A DNA stretch of 7,971 bases from Sutterella parvirubra YIT 11816 (GTDB lineage: Bacteria > Pseudomonadota > Gammaproteobacteria > Burkholderiales > Burkholderiaceae_F): positions 11,473 through 19,443 of the forward strand of contig NZ_JH604883.1 in NCBI RefSeq assembly GCF_000250875.1, read 5' to 3'. Positions 1 through 6,032 of the stretch are shown here, one piece after another. A program made the position numbers and the translations under genes. The notes below the pieces were generated by a model. That model ran no database searches. It was not told where the DNA came from and saw nothing but the letters and a program-made list of their open reading frames with translations. The first letter of the stretch is position 1, and each line of letters opens with the position of its first letter.

Positions 1-266
1 TGCTGAACCTCATCACGGAAAACTGCGACGCCGTGATCAATTCGCGCCCCTCGACCGACTACATGGTCCTGATGCGCCCGTCGCTCGCCAAGAAGGTCGA
101 ACGTTTGGAACCCATCCAGAAGTCCGAGATGGGCATGGTCGTCCGTAAGGGGAACGAAGCTTTGGCCGCCGAGATCAACAAGGCCTTGGCTGAACTCCAC
201 GCCGACGGCACGTACGACGCGATCGAGAAGAAGTGGTTCGGGCAGACCTCCTGGCAGATTCACTGA
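1..266 (+). CDS. C-terminal end of an ABC transporter substrate-binding protein, family 3 (amino-acid type); 5' end outside window
   Basis: This is the tail of a periplasmic ligand-binding protein that would deliver a polar amino acid or similar small solute to an ABC permease. The frame is open from base 3 (reading L-N-L-I-T-E-N-C-D-A-V-I-N) to TGA at 264-266; the GTG at 33 is only an internal valine. The visible 87 residues carry the usual end of the family: a D-A-V-I-N-S-R-P stretch where the protein crosses back into lobe 1, then G-M-V-V-R-K-G-N, then A-E-I-N-K-A-L-A-E-L-H-A-D-G-T-Y-D and a closing K-K-W-F-G. That helix followed by K/E-K-W-F-G is very characteristic of family 3. No permease or ATPase follows; a terminator ends the unit, so any partners lie upstream or elsewhere. 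The substrate cannot be told from this part. The family is clear and the ligand unknown. Confidence 0.87.
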   Translation, partial: LNLITENCDAVINSRPSTDYMVLMRPSLAKKVERLEPIQKSEMGMVVRKGNEALAAEINKALAELHADGTYDAIEKKWFGQTSWQIH

Positions 267-290
267 TTTGTGAAGTTTGGGGTTGAACGG

Positions 291-392
291 CCGGCCTTCG
301 CCGGAAGAGTGAGGACCCGACCCCTCGGGGTAAAACGGTTCTCCGTCCTTGGGAGCCCGGTGAACGCTGGACGCCGACCCCCTACCCAAAGC
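291..392 (+). other. Structured 3' untranslated region with consecutive short hairpins
   Basis: Between the stop codon of the binding protein and its terminator lie about 126 non-coding bases. They contain small perfect hairpins in a row: CCGGC-CTTC-GCCGG at 291-304, ACCC-CTCG-GGGT at 320-331 (counting the outer pairs) and ACGG-TTCT-CCGT at 335-346. AGGAC at 312-316 can alternatively pair with GTCCT at 345-349. Short stems are common by chance in GC-rich DNA, so this is recorded as possible RNA structure. It could be a plain 3' UTR, a processed 3'-derived small RNA or a stability element. No known riboswitch core was recognised. Confidence 0.3.
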
Positions 393-436
393 CCGGGAGC
401 CCGCAGTGCGAGAAGCCTGCGGGCTTCCGGCTTTTT
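393..436 (+). terminator. Strong intrinsic terminator after the substrate-binding protein gene
   Basis: Bases 393-406 pair with 417-430 over 14 positions (one G-T wobble), with core AGCCCGCAG against CTGCGGGCT and a 10-base loop. The run CTTTTT at 431-436 follows at once. This is a textbook Rho-independent terminator on the plus strand. It separates the upstream transporter transcript from the flavoenzyme gene. Confidence 0.88.
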
Positions 437-583
437 GCGCCCGTGGGGCTCCACTACGACCAACCTCGGCCATCCTCGGCCGTCCCTACCGACCACGGCC
501 ACCCCTGAGCGGCTCCGGGCCCCCGGCCAAGAGAACGCTCCTCGGGACTTTCCTTGATTCGCGGGTTTATACCGCCCGCAAAC

Positions 584-597
584 GTAGCCGCGGCTAC
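584..597. promoter_or_regulatory. Perfect 14-bp palindrome, candidate operator
   Basis: GTAGCCGCGGCTAC is identical on both strands. Flanking AAC (581-583) and GTT (599-601) extend the symmetry with a one-base offset. It lies about 157 bases upstream of the flavoenzyme start codon, in non-coding DNA, where a dimeric regulator could bind. It does not resemble the classic Crp (TGTGA-N6-TCACA) or Fnr (TTGAT-N4-ATCAA) sites, so it cannot be assigned to the Crp/Fnr-type regulator nearby. Confidence 0.3.
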
Positions 598-742
598 AGT
601 TTCCCGCGGCGGATCTCTCCACAATCGCTGATTGACGCGCGGCCGGCGCGGCGCCCCGGGCTTGGGACCGAAGCCCCGAATGCGATCCGCACGACGCCGA
701 GCCGAGCCGCATCTACCAAACGAACACACCACAACCAACAGA

Positions 743-747
743 AGGAG
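743..747 (+). promoter_or_regulatory. Ribosome binding site fixing the flavoenzyme start
   Basis: AGGAG lies six bases before the ATG at 754, within an A-rich, C-rich, G-poor stretch that is probably unstructured. It picks the 500-residue start over the in-frame ATG at 406, which has no Shine-Dalgarno sequence. The chosen start also begins exactly at a signal peptide. Confidence 0.9.
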
Positions 748-753
748 AGAACC

Positions 754-2256
754 ATGCCGAACATCGTTCGCCGCACGCTTCTTGCCGCGGCCGTCACCGC
801 AACCATGATTCCGATGGGCTTCGCCGCCGAAGTCGCCTACGACGCCGACGTCGTCGTGATCGGCGCCGGGGCGTCGGGCACCGCCGCCGCTTGGGCCGCC
901 GCCGAAAAGGGCCTCAAAGTCGTCACGCTGGAGAAGTCCGGCATGGTGGGCGGCACCGGGAAGTTCTCGGAAGGCATCTTCGCGGTGGAGAGCAAGATGC
1001 AGCGCGACTGGAACTACGGCCTCACCAAGGACGAAGCCTTCCAAAAGATCATGAACTACGGCCACTGGCGCGGCAACGCCCGCATGGTCCGCGCCTTCGT
1101 CGACCGCTCCGCGGACACCATCGACTGGATGATGGCGAACGGCGTAAAGTTTGAAAAATTGTTCAGCAATTACCCGAATGGACTGTACACATGGCACATC
1201 TACGAAGGCAGAGGGGCCGGTTGGATCAACAATTTCATCGCGAAGTACAAGGACAAGGGGCAGACGCTGCTGCTGAACACCTGGGGCACCGACCTCATCA
1301 CGAAGGACGGGACGGTGACCGGCGTCGTCGCGACGAATAAGGACGGCGACAAGATCACGGTGAACGCCAAGGCGACCATCATCGCGACGGGCGGGTTCTT
1401 CGCGAACAAGGAAATGCGCGAGAAGTATCTGCGCTTCCCGAACGCCGACGGCCTTGCTCAGGACGGCAAGACCGGCGACGGCATCCGCATGGCGTGGGCC
1501 GTGGGCGCCGGTGCCGAGGGCACCGAAGTGCAGGCCTCCTACCGTCCGGGTCCGCGCGGCGTGGGGACGACGAACCACGTCTCCGCCACCGCGAAGCAGC
1601 CGCACTTGTGGCTCACACCCAAGGGTGAACGCTTCTGCGACGAGAAGATCATGCTCGAATGGCCCTTCGCCGGGAACGCGCTGGAGCGCATCGGCGGCAC
1701 GATGTACGTGGTCTACGACCAGGCGACGCTCGACCACATGGAAAAGGACCAGGGCATCGACTTGGGCGTCGGCGTCATGGTTCCGGTCGGCACCAAGCTC
1801 ACGAACTTCGAGAAGGAATGGGACGCCGCGGTGAAGGCGGGCTGGGCCTTCAAGGCGGATACGTTGGACGGTCTCGCCAAGGCGACCGGCATGGATCCGG
1901 CGAAATTGAAGAAGACGGTCGAGGCCTACAACGGCTTCTGCGCCGTGCGCCACGACGCCGAATTCGCGAAGGACCCGCAGTACCTCCGCGAAGTGAAGAC
2001 CGGTCCCTTCTACGCGATCAAGAGCGTCGCGTCGACCCTGGGCACGCTGGGCGGCATCAAGGCCAATGAACGCTTCGAAGTCGTCACGCAGTACGAAGAC
2101 CCGATCCCGGGCCTCTACGCGGTCGGGAACGACGTGGGCGGCATGTACGGCGACTCGTACGACCTCCTCATGGCCGGTTCCACCGTGGGCTTCGCGGTCA
2201 ACTCCGCCCGCATCGCGGTCGACTCGGCCGAAGAGTACATCAAGGCCGGGAAGTAA
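754..2256 (+). CDS. Exported FAD-dependent oxidoreductase, fumarate reductase/flavocytochrome c flavoprotein superfamily (FAD_binding_2), no heme domain
   Basis: This 500-residue flavoprotein probably reduces or dehydrogenates an organic substrate in the periplasm. Residues 1-25 form an export signal with twin Arg at 6-7 (R-R-T-L-L), a hydrophobic core and G-F-A-A before the mature chain; the R-R-x-hydrophobic core allows Tat export, but Sec is possible. FAD-binding signatures follow: I-G-A-G-A-S-G at 36-42, E60 ending the second beta strand, G-G-T-G-K-F-S-E-G at 66-74, A-T-G-G-F at 211-215, T-L-G-G-I at 431-435, and G-L-Y-A-V-G-N-D-V-G-G at 453-463 before G-D-S-Y-D-L-L-M-A-G-S-T. There is no C-x-x-C-H, so electrons must come from a separate partner. 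From remembered fumarate reductase sequences, the catalytic Arg and the substrate-carboxylate His and Arg are replaced here (near 301, 429-430 and 469-470), so fumarate is unlikely; the substrate is unknown. A low-GC codon patch spans 1144-1236. The neighbours are not co-transcribed. Confidence 0.93.
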   Translation: MPNIVRRTLLAAAVTATMIPMGFAAEVAYDADVVVIGAGASGTAAAWAAAEKGLKVVTLEKSGMVGGTGKFSEGIFAVESKMQRDWNYGLTKDEAFQKIMNYGHWRGNARMVRAFVDRSADTIDWMMANGVKFEKLFSNYPNGLYTWHIYEGRGAGWINNFIAKYKDKGQTLLLNTWGTDLITKDGTVTGVVATNKDGDKITVNAKATIIATGGFFANKEMREKYLRFPNADGLAQDGKTGDGIRMAWAVGAGAEGTEVQASYRPGPRGVGTTNHVSATAKQPHLWLTPKGERFCDEKIMLEWPFAGNALERIGGTMYVVYDQATLDHMEKDQGIDLGVGVMVPVGTKLTNFEKEWDAAVKAGWAFKADTLDGLAKATGMDPAKLKKTVEAYNGFCAVRHDAEFAKDPQYLREVKTGPFYAIKSVASTLGTLGGIKANERFEVVTQYEDPIPGLYAVGNDVGGMYGDSYDLLMAGSTVGFAVNSARIAVDSAEEYIKAGK

Positions 2257-2343
2257 CTGCTGATAGGCCGACGGAACGGCGCGCGGTGCTCCCCGCGCCC
2301 TGGCGCGGTCTCCGGCAACGTCCACCGAGATCAGGAAAAGACG

Positions 2344-2378
2344 AACCCGCATGGGTCTTGGGCCCGTGCGGGTTTCGT
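2344..2378. terminator. Hairpin between convergent genes, probable (bidirectional) terminator
   Basis: AACCCGCA at 2344-2351 pairs with TGCGGGTT at 2367-2374. Four more pairs continue inward (2352-2355 with 2363-2366, one wobble), giving a 12-bp stem with a 7-base loop. On the plus strand it is followed by TCGTGTGT, a poor T-tract. On the minus strand the stem is followed by CGTC and four T (2339-2336). It lies between the flavoenzyme and the convergent regulator gene and probably serves both. A weaker 6-bp stem at 2281-2298 (GCGCGG/CCGCGC) precedes it without a T-tract. Confidence 0.62.
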
Positions 2379-2439
2379 GTGTCCGGGGTGAGGTGGAGGT
2401 GATTTGAGCAGAGGTGAGGTGAGAAGAGGGGCCGCGTGC

Positions 2440-3159
2440 TCAGAAGTGCCCGTCGGACCCCGGGTGCTCGATCCAGTCGTAGAGGCCCCGGAAGAGTTCG
2501 GTGGAAACGCACCAGCTGCGGCCCTCGCGCTTGGCGAGCCCCGCCGCGGTCCACTTCCCGAAGATCTTCGAGACCGACACGCGGTTCATGTTCAGCACCG
2601 CCCCGATCGTCTCCGCGGTGACGGTGAGGGGGAGCGTGAGGAGACCGTCATCGTCCGGCTCCGTCGCGAGCCCCCAGCTCCGCGCCATCGCCTTGAAGAA
2701 GACGCGAAGGCGCATCTCCGGCGGGAGCGTGAAGTTCGCGGTCATGCCTTCGAGCAACGCCTCCTCCTTTGCGATCACGTTCGCGATCTCGGTCTCGGGC
2801 GGCACGCGGCCGTCCCGCATCGCGCGGGTGAGTTCGCCCGGCGCCGTGACCAAGACTTCCGAGGGCTCCAGCGCCACCGTCACGACGTTGGCGCGGGCGT
2901 GGACGGACGCGGTGAGGTCGCCCATGGCGCGTCCCGGCGGGATGATCGCGAGATGGACCGTTCGCCCGGACGCCGTGCCGTCCAATTGGTAGGCGCAGAG
3001 ACCCTTCGTCAGGAAGAAGAGCTTCGCGTCTTCGCCGCCGCGCTTCAGAACCTCAGCCTTCTTCACGCGACGGATCGAGCCAGTCGTCTCGAAGAGGCGC
3101 CGCACGGGCTCGGGGTCCGCGGGAAGGAAGTAGGGGAAGGGCTGAAAGATCTGGCGCAT
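2440..3159 (-). CDS. Crp/Fnr-family transcriptional regulator
   Basis: This 239-residue cytoplasmic DNA-binding protein should bind promoters as a dimer in response to an effector. Residues 20-115 form the cyclic-nucleotide-binding type beta-barrel, with R-G-G-E-D-A-K-L-F-F-L at 40-50 and I-P-P-G-R-A-M-G-D at 73-81. A long dimerisation helix covers about 120-160. The helix-turn-helix is at about 180-210, with T-A-E-T-I-G at 181-186 and recognition helix N-R-V-S-V-S-K-I-F-G at 192-201, the place of S-R-E-T-V-G-R in Crp. The only cysteines are 55 and 217, so the N-terminal cluster of oxygen-sensing Fnr is absent. ATG 3159 is the only usable start: upstream the frame has no start codon before a TAG at 3207-3205. 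It is preceded by a C-run with no Shine-Dalgarno sequence. TAGAAT on the minus strand (3207-3202) is a possible -10 box. It is convergent to the flavoenzyme and divergent from the autotransporter fragment; effector and targets are unknown. Confidence 0.9.
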   Translation of the reverse strand: MRQIFQPFPYFLPADPEPVRRLFETTGSIRRVKKAEVLKRGGEDAKLFFLTKGLCAYQLDGTASGRTVHLAIIPPGRAMGDLTASVHARANVVTVALEPSEVLVTAPGELTRAMRDGRVPPETEIANVIAKEEALLEGMTANFTLPPEMRLRVFFKAMARSWGLATEPDDDGLLTLPLTVTAETIGAVLNMNRVSVSKIFGKWTAAGLAKREGRSWCVSTELFRGLYDWIEHPGSDGHF

Positions 3160-3296
3160 GGGGGAGGCGTGGTCGGTGGTCGCGGGAGTTTGGTCGCAGT
3201 CATTCTAGCGGGCCGGGGCGGGCGGACCGAAGGACTGGAGGTGCGGAAGGAGGGTCGGGCTGCGGGTCCGGCGGGAACGGTCCGGCTCAATTCAAT

Positions 3297-4712
3297 ATGA
3301 TCGTTGGTTCCTATGCCGGCCCCTTGGCTGCGAACTACTTCTTAGGAAACACCCTCGAGACGGCCAGCCGCATCGTGACCGGCACACTGAGAAACTTCCA
3401 AAATTACACCTTCAGCGTCAGCGGGGACACAAGCACAAAGGACCCCACCATCGACGTCACGGGCACGACAGCCGTCACGATCGAACCGGCCGAGGGCGAC
3501 ACCCGCTCCCTCATCACCGTCGTCCCGACGGCCGAGCTTGCCGGGACCTACACCCTGATTTCGGCTGCCGCGGGCTTCACCGACCTTCAGGGCGCGCCCG
3601 TCGAAGCAGGCACCTACACCGAGGAGCTCTTCAATTACGACGAAGAGGTGAGAACAATTGAATCGCTCTCCCGTGTCGAGACCTTCAGGATCAAGCCCGA
3701 GAGCGTGGACCTCAAGATCGTCGACTCGTCCGATCCGGACAGCTCCGTCCAGGAGCTCGTCATTACGTTCGAAAGTGGATCCTCGATCGAGGTCACCGAG
3801 TCCGCCAACGACGAAACCAACGCCCTCATGCAGTCCTCCGCGTCCACCTTCGGCACGCTCTGGGAGGCGTCCGACCTTCTGGTCGATACGGCCCTGCGTG
3901 CGCCCAAGCCTGTCGACGGCCTCTTCGCGGCCGCACGATCCGGCAAGTACGGGTTCGACCGTCACCCCCGCATGGACTCGACCAACACGACGGGCCTCCT
4001 CGGCTACGCCATGACCTTCGGGAAGACCCAGACCGGCGTCTTCCTCGAAATGGGCCACGCCGACTACGAGACCGATTCGCCCACGTCGACCGGGCGCGTC
4101 ACCGGTGACGGCGACCACAACTACGCGGGCGCGGGCGTCTTCGTGAGTCAGGAACTGATCCCCGACCTCCACGCCACGGCTTACGTGAAGGGCGGGGCGC
4201 TCCGGAACGCCTTCGACGTAACGATCGCGGGCAAGAAGCTCGACTTAAACCGCACTTCGGCTTACTGGGGCGCGCACCTGGGCGTGCACTACGACTGGGC
4301 GCTCTCGCAATCGTTCGACGCGTGGGCGTACGCCTCCTACTTCTACGACGGCCGCGAAAAGGAGACCTACAAGAAGGCCGGCACGACGGACGTCGCGGGG
4401 TCGACCTTCACCTACGACGCGCTGGAGAGCCACCGCGTTCAGCTCACGTACGCGCATTCCCAGAGCCTCAAGCCCTACGTCGGCCTCGCGCTCGAGCAGG
4501 TCTTGAAGGCCGAAGGGCAGGGGAGCGCCGACGACGGCACGTCGCGCGTGAAGCTCAACACGACCGACATGGATGGCACGACCGGGATCCTGTCGGCGGG
4601 TTGGAAGTACGTGAACGACGCGGGCACCTTCGCCTTCTCCGCGGGCGTCAACGGCTACGCCGGTCTTAAGAACGGCGTCAACGCCATGGTCCAGGGGCAG
4701 TGGGCGTTCTGA
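3297..4712 (+). CDS. Autotransporter (type V secretion) beta-barrel protein, apparently 5'-truncated and without signal peptide
   Basis: The 471 residues correspond to the C-terminal part of an autotransporter adhesin. Residues 1-20 resemble the last unit of a glycine-rich passenger repeat (I-V-G-S-Y-A-G then G-N-T-L-E). Residues 27-95 are the beta-helix end, with T-L-R-N-F-Q-N-Y-T-F at 30-39. About 176-202 is the helical linker that threads the pore. About 210-471 is the 12-strand type barrel, with alternating aromatic residues and a terminal Phe (Q-G-Q-W-A-F) as outer-membrane proteins need. There is no signal peptide and no Shine-Dalgarno sequence before ATG 3297. The frame stays open upstream to at least base 3204, but I see no other start in the 137 bases before the divergent regulator gene. 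Family proteins normally begin with a signal and a long repeat passenger. As it stands the product could not reach the outer membrane, so it is probably a decaying remnant, although the frame is intact. The first ~40 codons also look less GC-rich than the rest. Confidence 0.82.
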   Translation: MIVGSYAGPLAANYFLGNTLETASRIVTGTLRNFQNYTFSVSGDTSTKDPTIDVTGTTAVTIEPAEGDTRSLITVVPTAELAGTYTLISAAAGFTDLQGAPVEAGTYTEELFNYDEEVRTIESLSRVETFRIKPESVDLKIVDSSDPDSSVQELVITFESGSSIEVTESANDETNALMQSSASTFGTLWEASDLLVDTALRAPKPVDGLFAAARSGKYGFDRHPRMDSTNTTGLLGYAMTFGKTQTGVFLEMGHADYETDSPTSTGRVTGDGDHNYAGAGVFVSQELIPDLHATAYVKGGALRNAFDVTIAGKKLDLNRTSAYWGAHLGVHYDWALSQSFDAWAYASYFYDGREKETYKKAGTTDVAGSTFTYDALESHRVQLTYAHSQSLKPYVGLALEQVLKAEGQGSADDGTSRVKLNTTDMDGTTGILSAGWKYVNDAGTFAFSAGVNGYAGLKNGVNAMVQGQWAF

Positions 4713-4753
4713 TGTTGGGGGAATGAACGCCTCCCAAACCCGTCCCTGACCGC

Positions 4754-4803
4754 CCGGCGGCCCGCAGCGCGAAGCAGACTCGCGCTGCGGGCCGTCGGCT
4801 TTT
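4754..4803 (+). terminator. Strong intrinsic terminator after the autotransporter gene
   Basis: CGGCCCGCAGCGCGA at 4758-4772 is perfectly complementary to 4780-4794. Four further pairs (one wobble) extend the stem to 19 bp, 4754-4772 with 4780-4798, around a 7-base loop. TTTT at 4800-4803 follows. It insulates the TRAP operon from the autotransporter unit. Confidence 0.9.
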
Positions 4804-4873
4804 CCGGGAGCCTTCTCCACGCACACAAACAGGCCCATGCATACCGGCCCGGGCGCCTCAGGAATTGCCGGGT

Positions 4874-4902
4874 TTCGACAGCACGCGCCCGCCCTGTACA
4901 AT
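4874..4902 (+). promoter_or_regulatory. Sigma70-like promoter of the TRAP operon
   Basis: TACAAT at 4897-4902 matches the -10 consensus at five of six positions and is preceded by TTCGAC at 4874-4879, 17 bases away (or TCGACA at 4875-4880, 16 bases away), a partial -35 match. The site lies after the autotransporter terminator and about 77 bases before the dctP start, leaving a leader of roughly 70 bases. The small palindrome CCGTACGG (4913-4920) just downstream of the expected start site might be an operator. Confidence 0.5.
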
Positions 4903-4965
4903 ACGGCGCAAACCGTACGGGCCGGGGCCCACGCGCCCCCGCAGTCCCGTCCACTCAACACTCCC

Positions 4966-4969
4966 GGAG
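4966..4969 (+). promoter_or_regulatory. Ribosome binding site fixing the dctP start
   Basis: GGAG lies nine bases before ATG 4979. It selects this start over the in-frame ATG at 4865, which lies upstream of the proposed promoter -10 box and would add 38 Arg/Pro-rich residues in front of an otherwise good signal peptide. Confidence 0.75.
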
Positions 4970-4978
4970 CTCTCCGCC

Positions 4979-5959
4979 ATGACGAAATCCCTGCTTTCCG
5001 CGGCCTGCGCCTGCGCGCTTCTTGCGTCGTTCCCGGCCGAGGCCGCCCAGACGGTCCGGCTCGCCCACACCGCCGCGGTCTCGCACGTGCACCACGAAGC
5101 GGCCATGCAGTTCGCCAAAGCGGTCGAAGCCCGCACGAACGGCGAATACAAGGTGGAGGTCTACCCGGCAGGGGAACTGGGCGACCAGCCAGCGTTGGCG
5201 GAACAGATCACGCTGGGCGCCTTGGACATGTCGATCGTCTCGCTCGGGAACATGGCGATGTACGCGAAGGAACTGAACGCCATGACGGCGCCCTTCCTCT
5301 TCTCGGACTACGACCAGGCCCACAAGGTGATCGACGGGTTCGTGATGGACTGGATGAACGCCAAGCTCGAAGCCAACGACGCCGTCGGGCTCTCGATGTT
5401 CGACTACGGCTTCCGCCAGACGACGACCAAAGGGATCGTGGTGAACTCCGCCGACGACCTCAAAGGCGTCAAGATCCGCGTGCCGCCCTCGACCGGGCTC
5501 CTTGCGGCGTTCGACGCGATCGGCGCCAACACGCAGCGGATTGCGTACAGCGAGCTCTACACTTCCTTGAAGCAGGGCGTCGTCGCCGGGGAAGAGAACC
5601 CCGTCTTCACGATCCTCGCGGATTCGCTCTTCGAAACGCAGGACCAGCTCGCGCTCACGAACCACTACTTCGACTGTCAGGTGTTCCTCGCGAACAAGAT
5701 GTTCATGGACGGCCTCCCTGAGAACGTCCGCGTGATCTTCAAGGAAGAGGCCGTGAAGGCCCAGAACTTGACGCGCGAAAAGATCTCCCACGGCGAAGCG
5801 CAGGTGATCGAGGAGCTCAAAGCCAAGGGGATGAACGTCACCACCCCGGACCGCGCGTCCTTCGTCTCGAAGATGAAGCCCGCCTACGAGAAGGTGAGCC
5901 AGCTCTCCGGCAAGGCCGCGATGGACGAGCTCTTGGCCGCGATCGAGAAGACGAAGTAA
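4979..5959 (+). CDS. dctP: TRAP transporter periplasmic substrate-binding protein (DctP/TAXI-unrelated DctP family)
   Basis: This 326-residue periplasmic receptor captures a small organic acid and hands it to the DctQ-DctM membrane complex. Residues 1-22/23 are a Sec signal (charged K3, hydrophobic core, A-E-A cleavage site). Cysteines 10 and 12 sit inside the core and do not make a proper lipobox. Family signatures are E-V-Y-P-A-G-E-L-G-D at 60-69, an L-G-A-L-D-M-S-I pattern at 79-86, A-P-F-L-F-S-D at 104-110, K-I-R-V-P-P-S at 165-171 and G-E-E-N-P at 204-208. R167 occupies the position of the conserved Arg that salt-bridges the ligand carboxylate in DctP/SiaP proteins. The length is typical. 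It is the first gene of its operon, just downstream of a likely promoter, and a large hairpin separates it from dctM, as expected if the receptor is made in excess. The ligand (C4-dicarboxylate, keto acid, aromatic acid or other) cannot be read from sequence alone. Confidence 0.95.
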   Translation: MTKSLLSAACACALLASFPAEAAQTVRLAHTAAVSHVHHEAAMQFAKAVEARTNGEYKVEVYPAGELGDQPALAEQITLGALDMSIVSLGNMAMYAKELNAMTAPFLFSDYDQAHKVIDGFVMDWMNAKLEANDAVGLSMFDYGFRQTTTKGIVVNSADDLKGVKIRVPPSTGLLAAFDAIGANTQRIAYSELYTSLKQGVVAGEENPVFTILADSLFETQDQLALTNHYFDCQVFLANKMFMDGLPENVRVIFKEEAVKAQNLTREKISHGEAQVIEELKAKGMNVTTPDRASFVSKMKPAYEKVSQLSGKAAMDELLAAIEKTK

Positions 5960-5985
5960 GGCGCGCCCGACGCCAAAACACAACC

Positions 5986-6032
5986 CGAAGCCGCGCAGGC
6001 GTGGGGCCTCCCGCCCCCTCCGCGCGGCTTCG
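5986..6032 (+). promoter_or_regulatory. Large intergenic hairpin between dctP and dctM (mRNA processing/stability or partial termination)
   Basis: CGAAGCCGCGC at 5986-5996 is perfectly complementary to 6022-6032. Further G/C pairs are possible inside (5998-5999 with 6020-6021; 6003-6006 with 6014-6017). No T-tract follows, so it is not a standard terminator. It lies in the 98-base gap between receptor and permease genes, and dctM then begins with only a weak ribosome site (GGA at 6043-6045, 12 bases before ATG 6058). A 3' hairpin protecting an upstream receptor message is known from malE-malF in enterobacteria; applying that role here is inference. Confidence 0.6.

Larger units (their letters stand above)
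437..753 (+). promoter_or_regulatory. Non-coding leader / promoter region of the flavoenzyme gene
   Basis: About 317 bases without a convincing gene lie between the terminator and the flavoenzyme start. The flavoenzyme frame stays open back to an ATG at 406, but that stretch would translate as low-complexity Arg/Pro/Ser sequence and begins inside the terminator hairpin, so it is not taken as coding. Two inverted repeats stand out: a perfect 14-base palindrome at 584-597 (GTAGCCGCGGCTAC) and CAATC-GCT-GATTG at 622-634. GGGCTT at 658-663 can pair with AAGCCC at 671-676. I found no good -35/-10 pair; TTGATT at 554-559, TATACC at 568-573 and TACAGT at 595-600 are isolated partial matches. That would fit a promoter needing an activator, but it is not proof. 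Confidence 0.45.

Noticed and set aside
406..753. In-frame upstream extension of the flavoenzyme (116 extra residues)
   Set aside because: It begins inside a terminator hairpin, has no ribosome site and encodes Arg/Pro/Ser-rich low-complexity sequence. The ATG at 754 has AGGAG at ideal spacing and starts a proper signal peptide.
454..2352. 632-residue open frame on the minus strand opposite the flavoenzyme
   Set aside because: It is a GC-skew shadow: strong G/C third positions in the real gene suppress stops on the other strand. It is His/Arg/Asp/Val-rich without domains, and the plus-strand gene is certain.
2404..3300. 298-residue plus-strand frame overlapping the Crp/Fnr-type gene
   Set aside because: An antisense shadow of the regulator, with Arg/Gly/Glu-rich composition and no start signal.
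4865..4978. 38-residue N-terminal extension of DctP
   Set aside because: Its start lies upstream of the likely -10 box and has no ribosome site; the ATG at 4979 is preceded by GGAG and starts a clean signal peptide.
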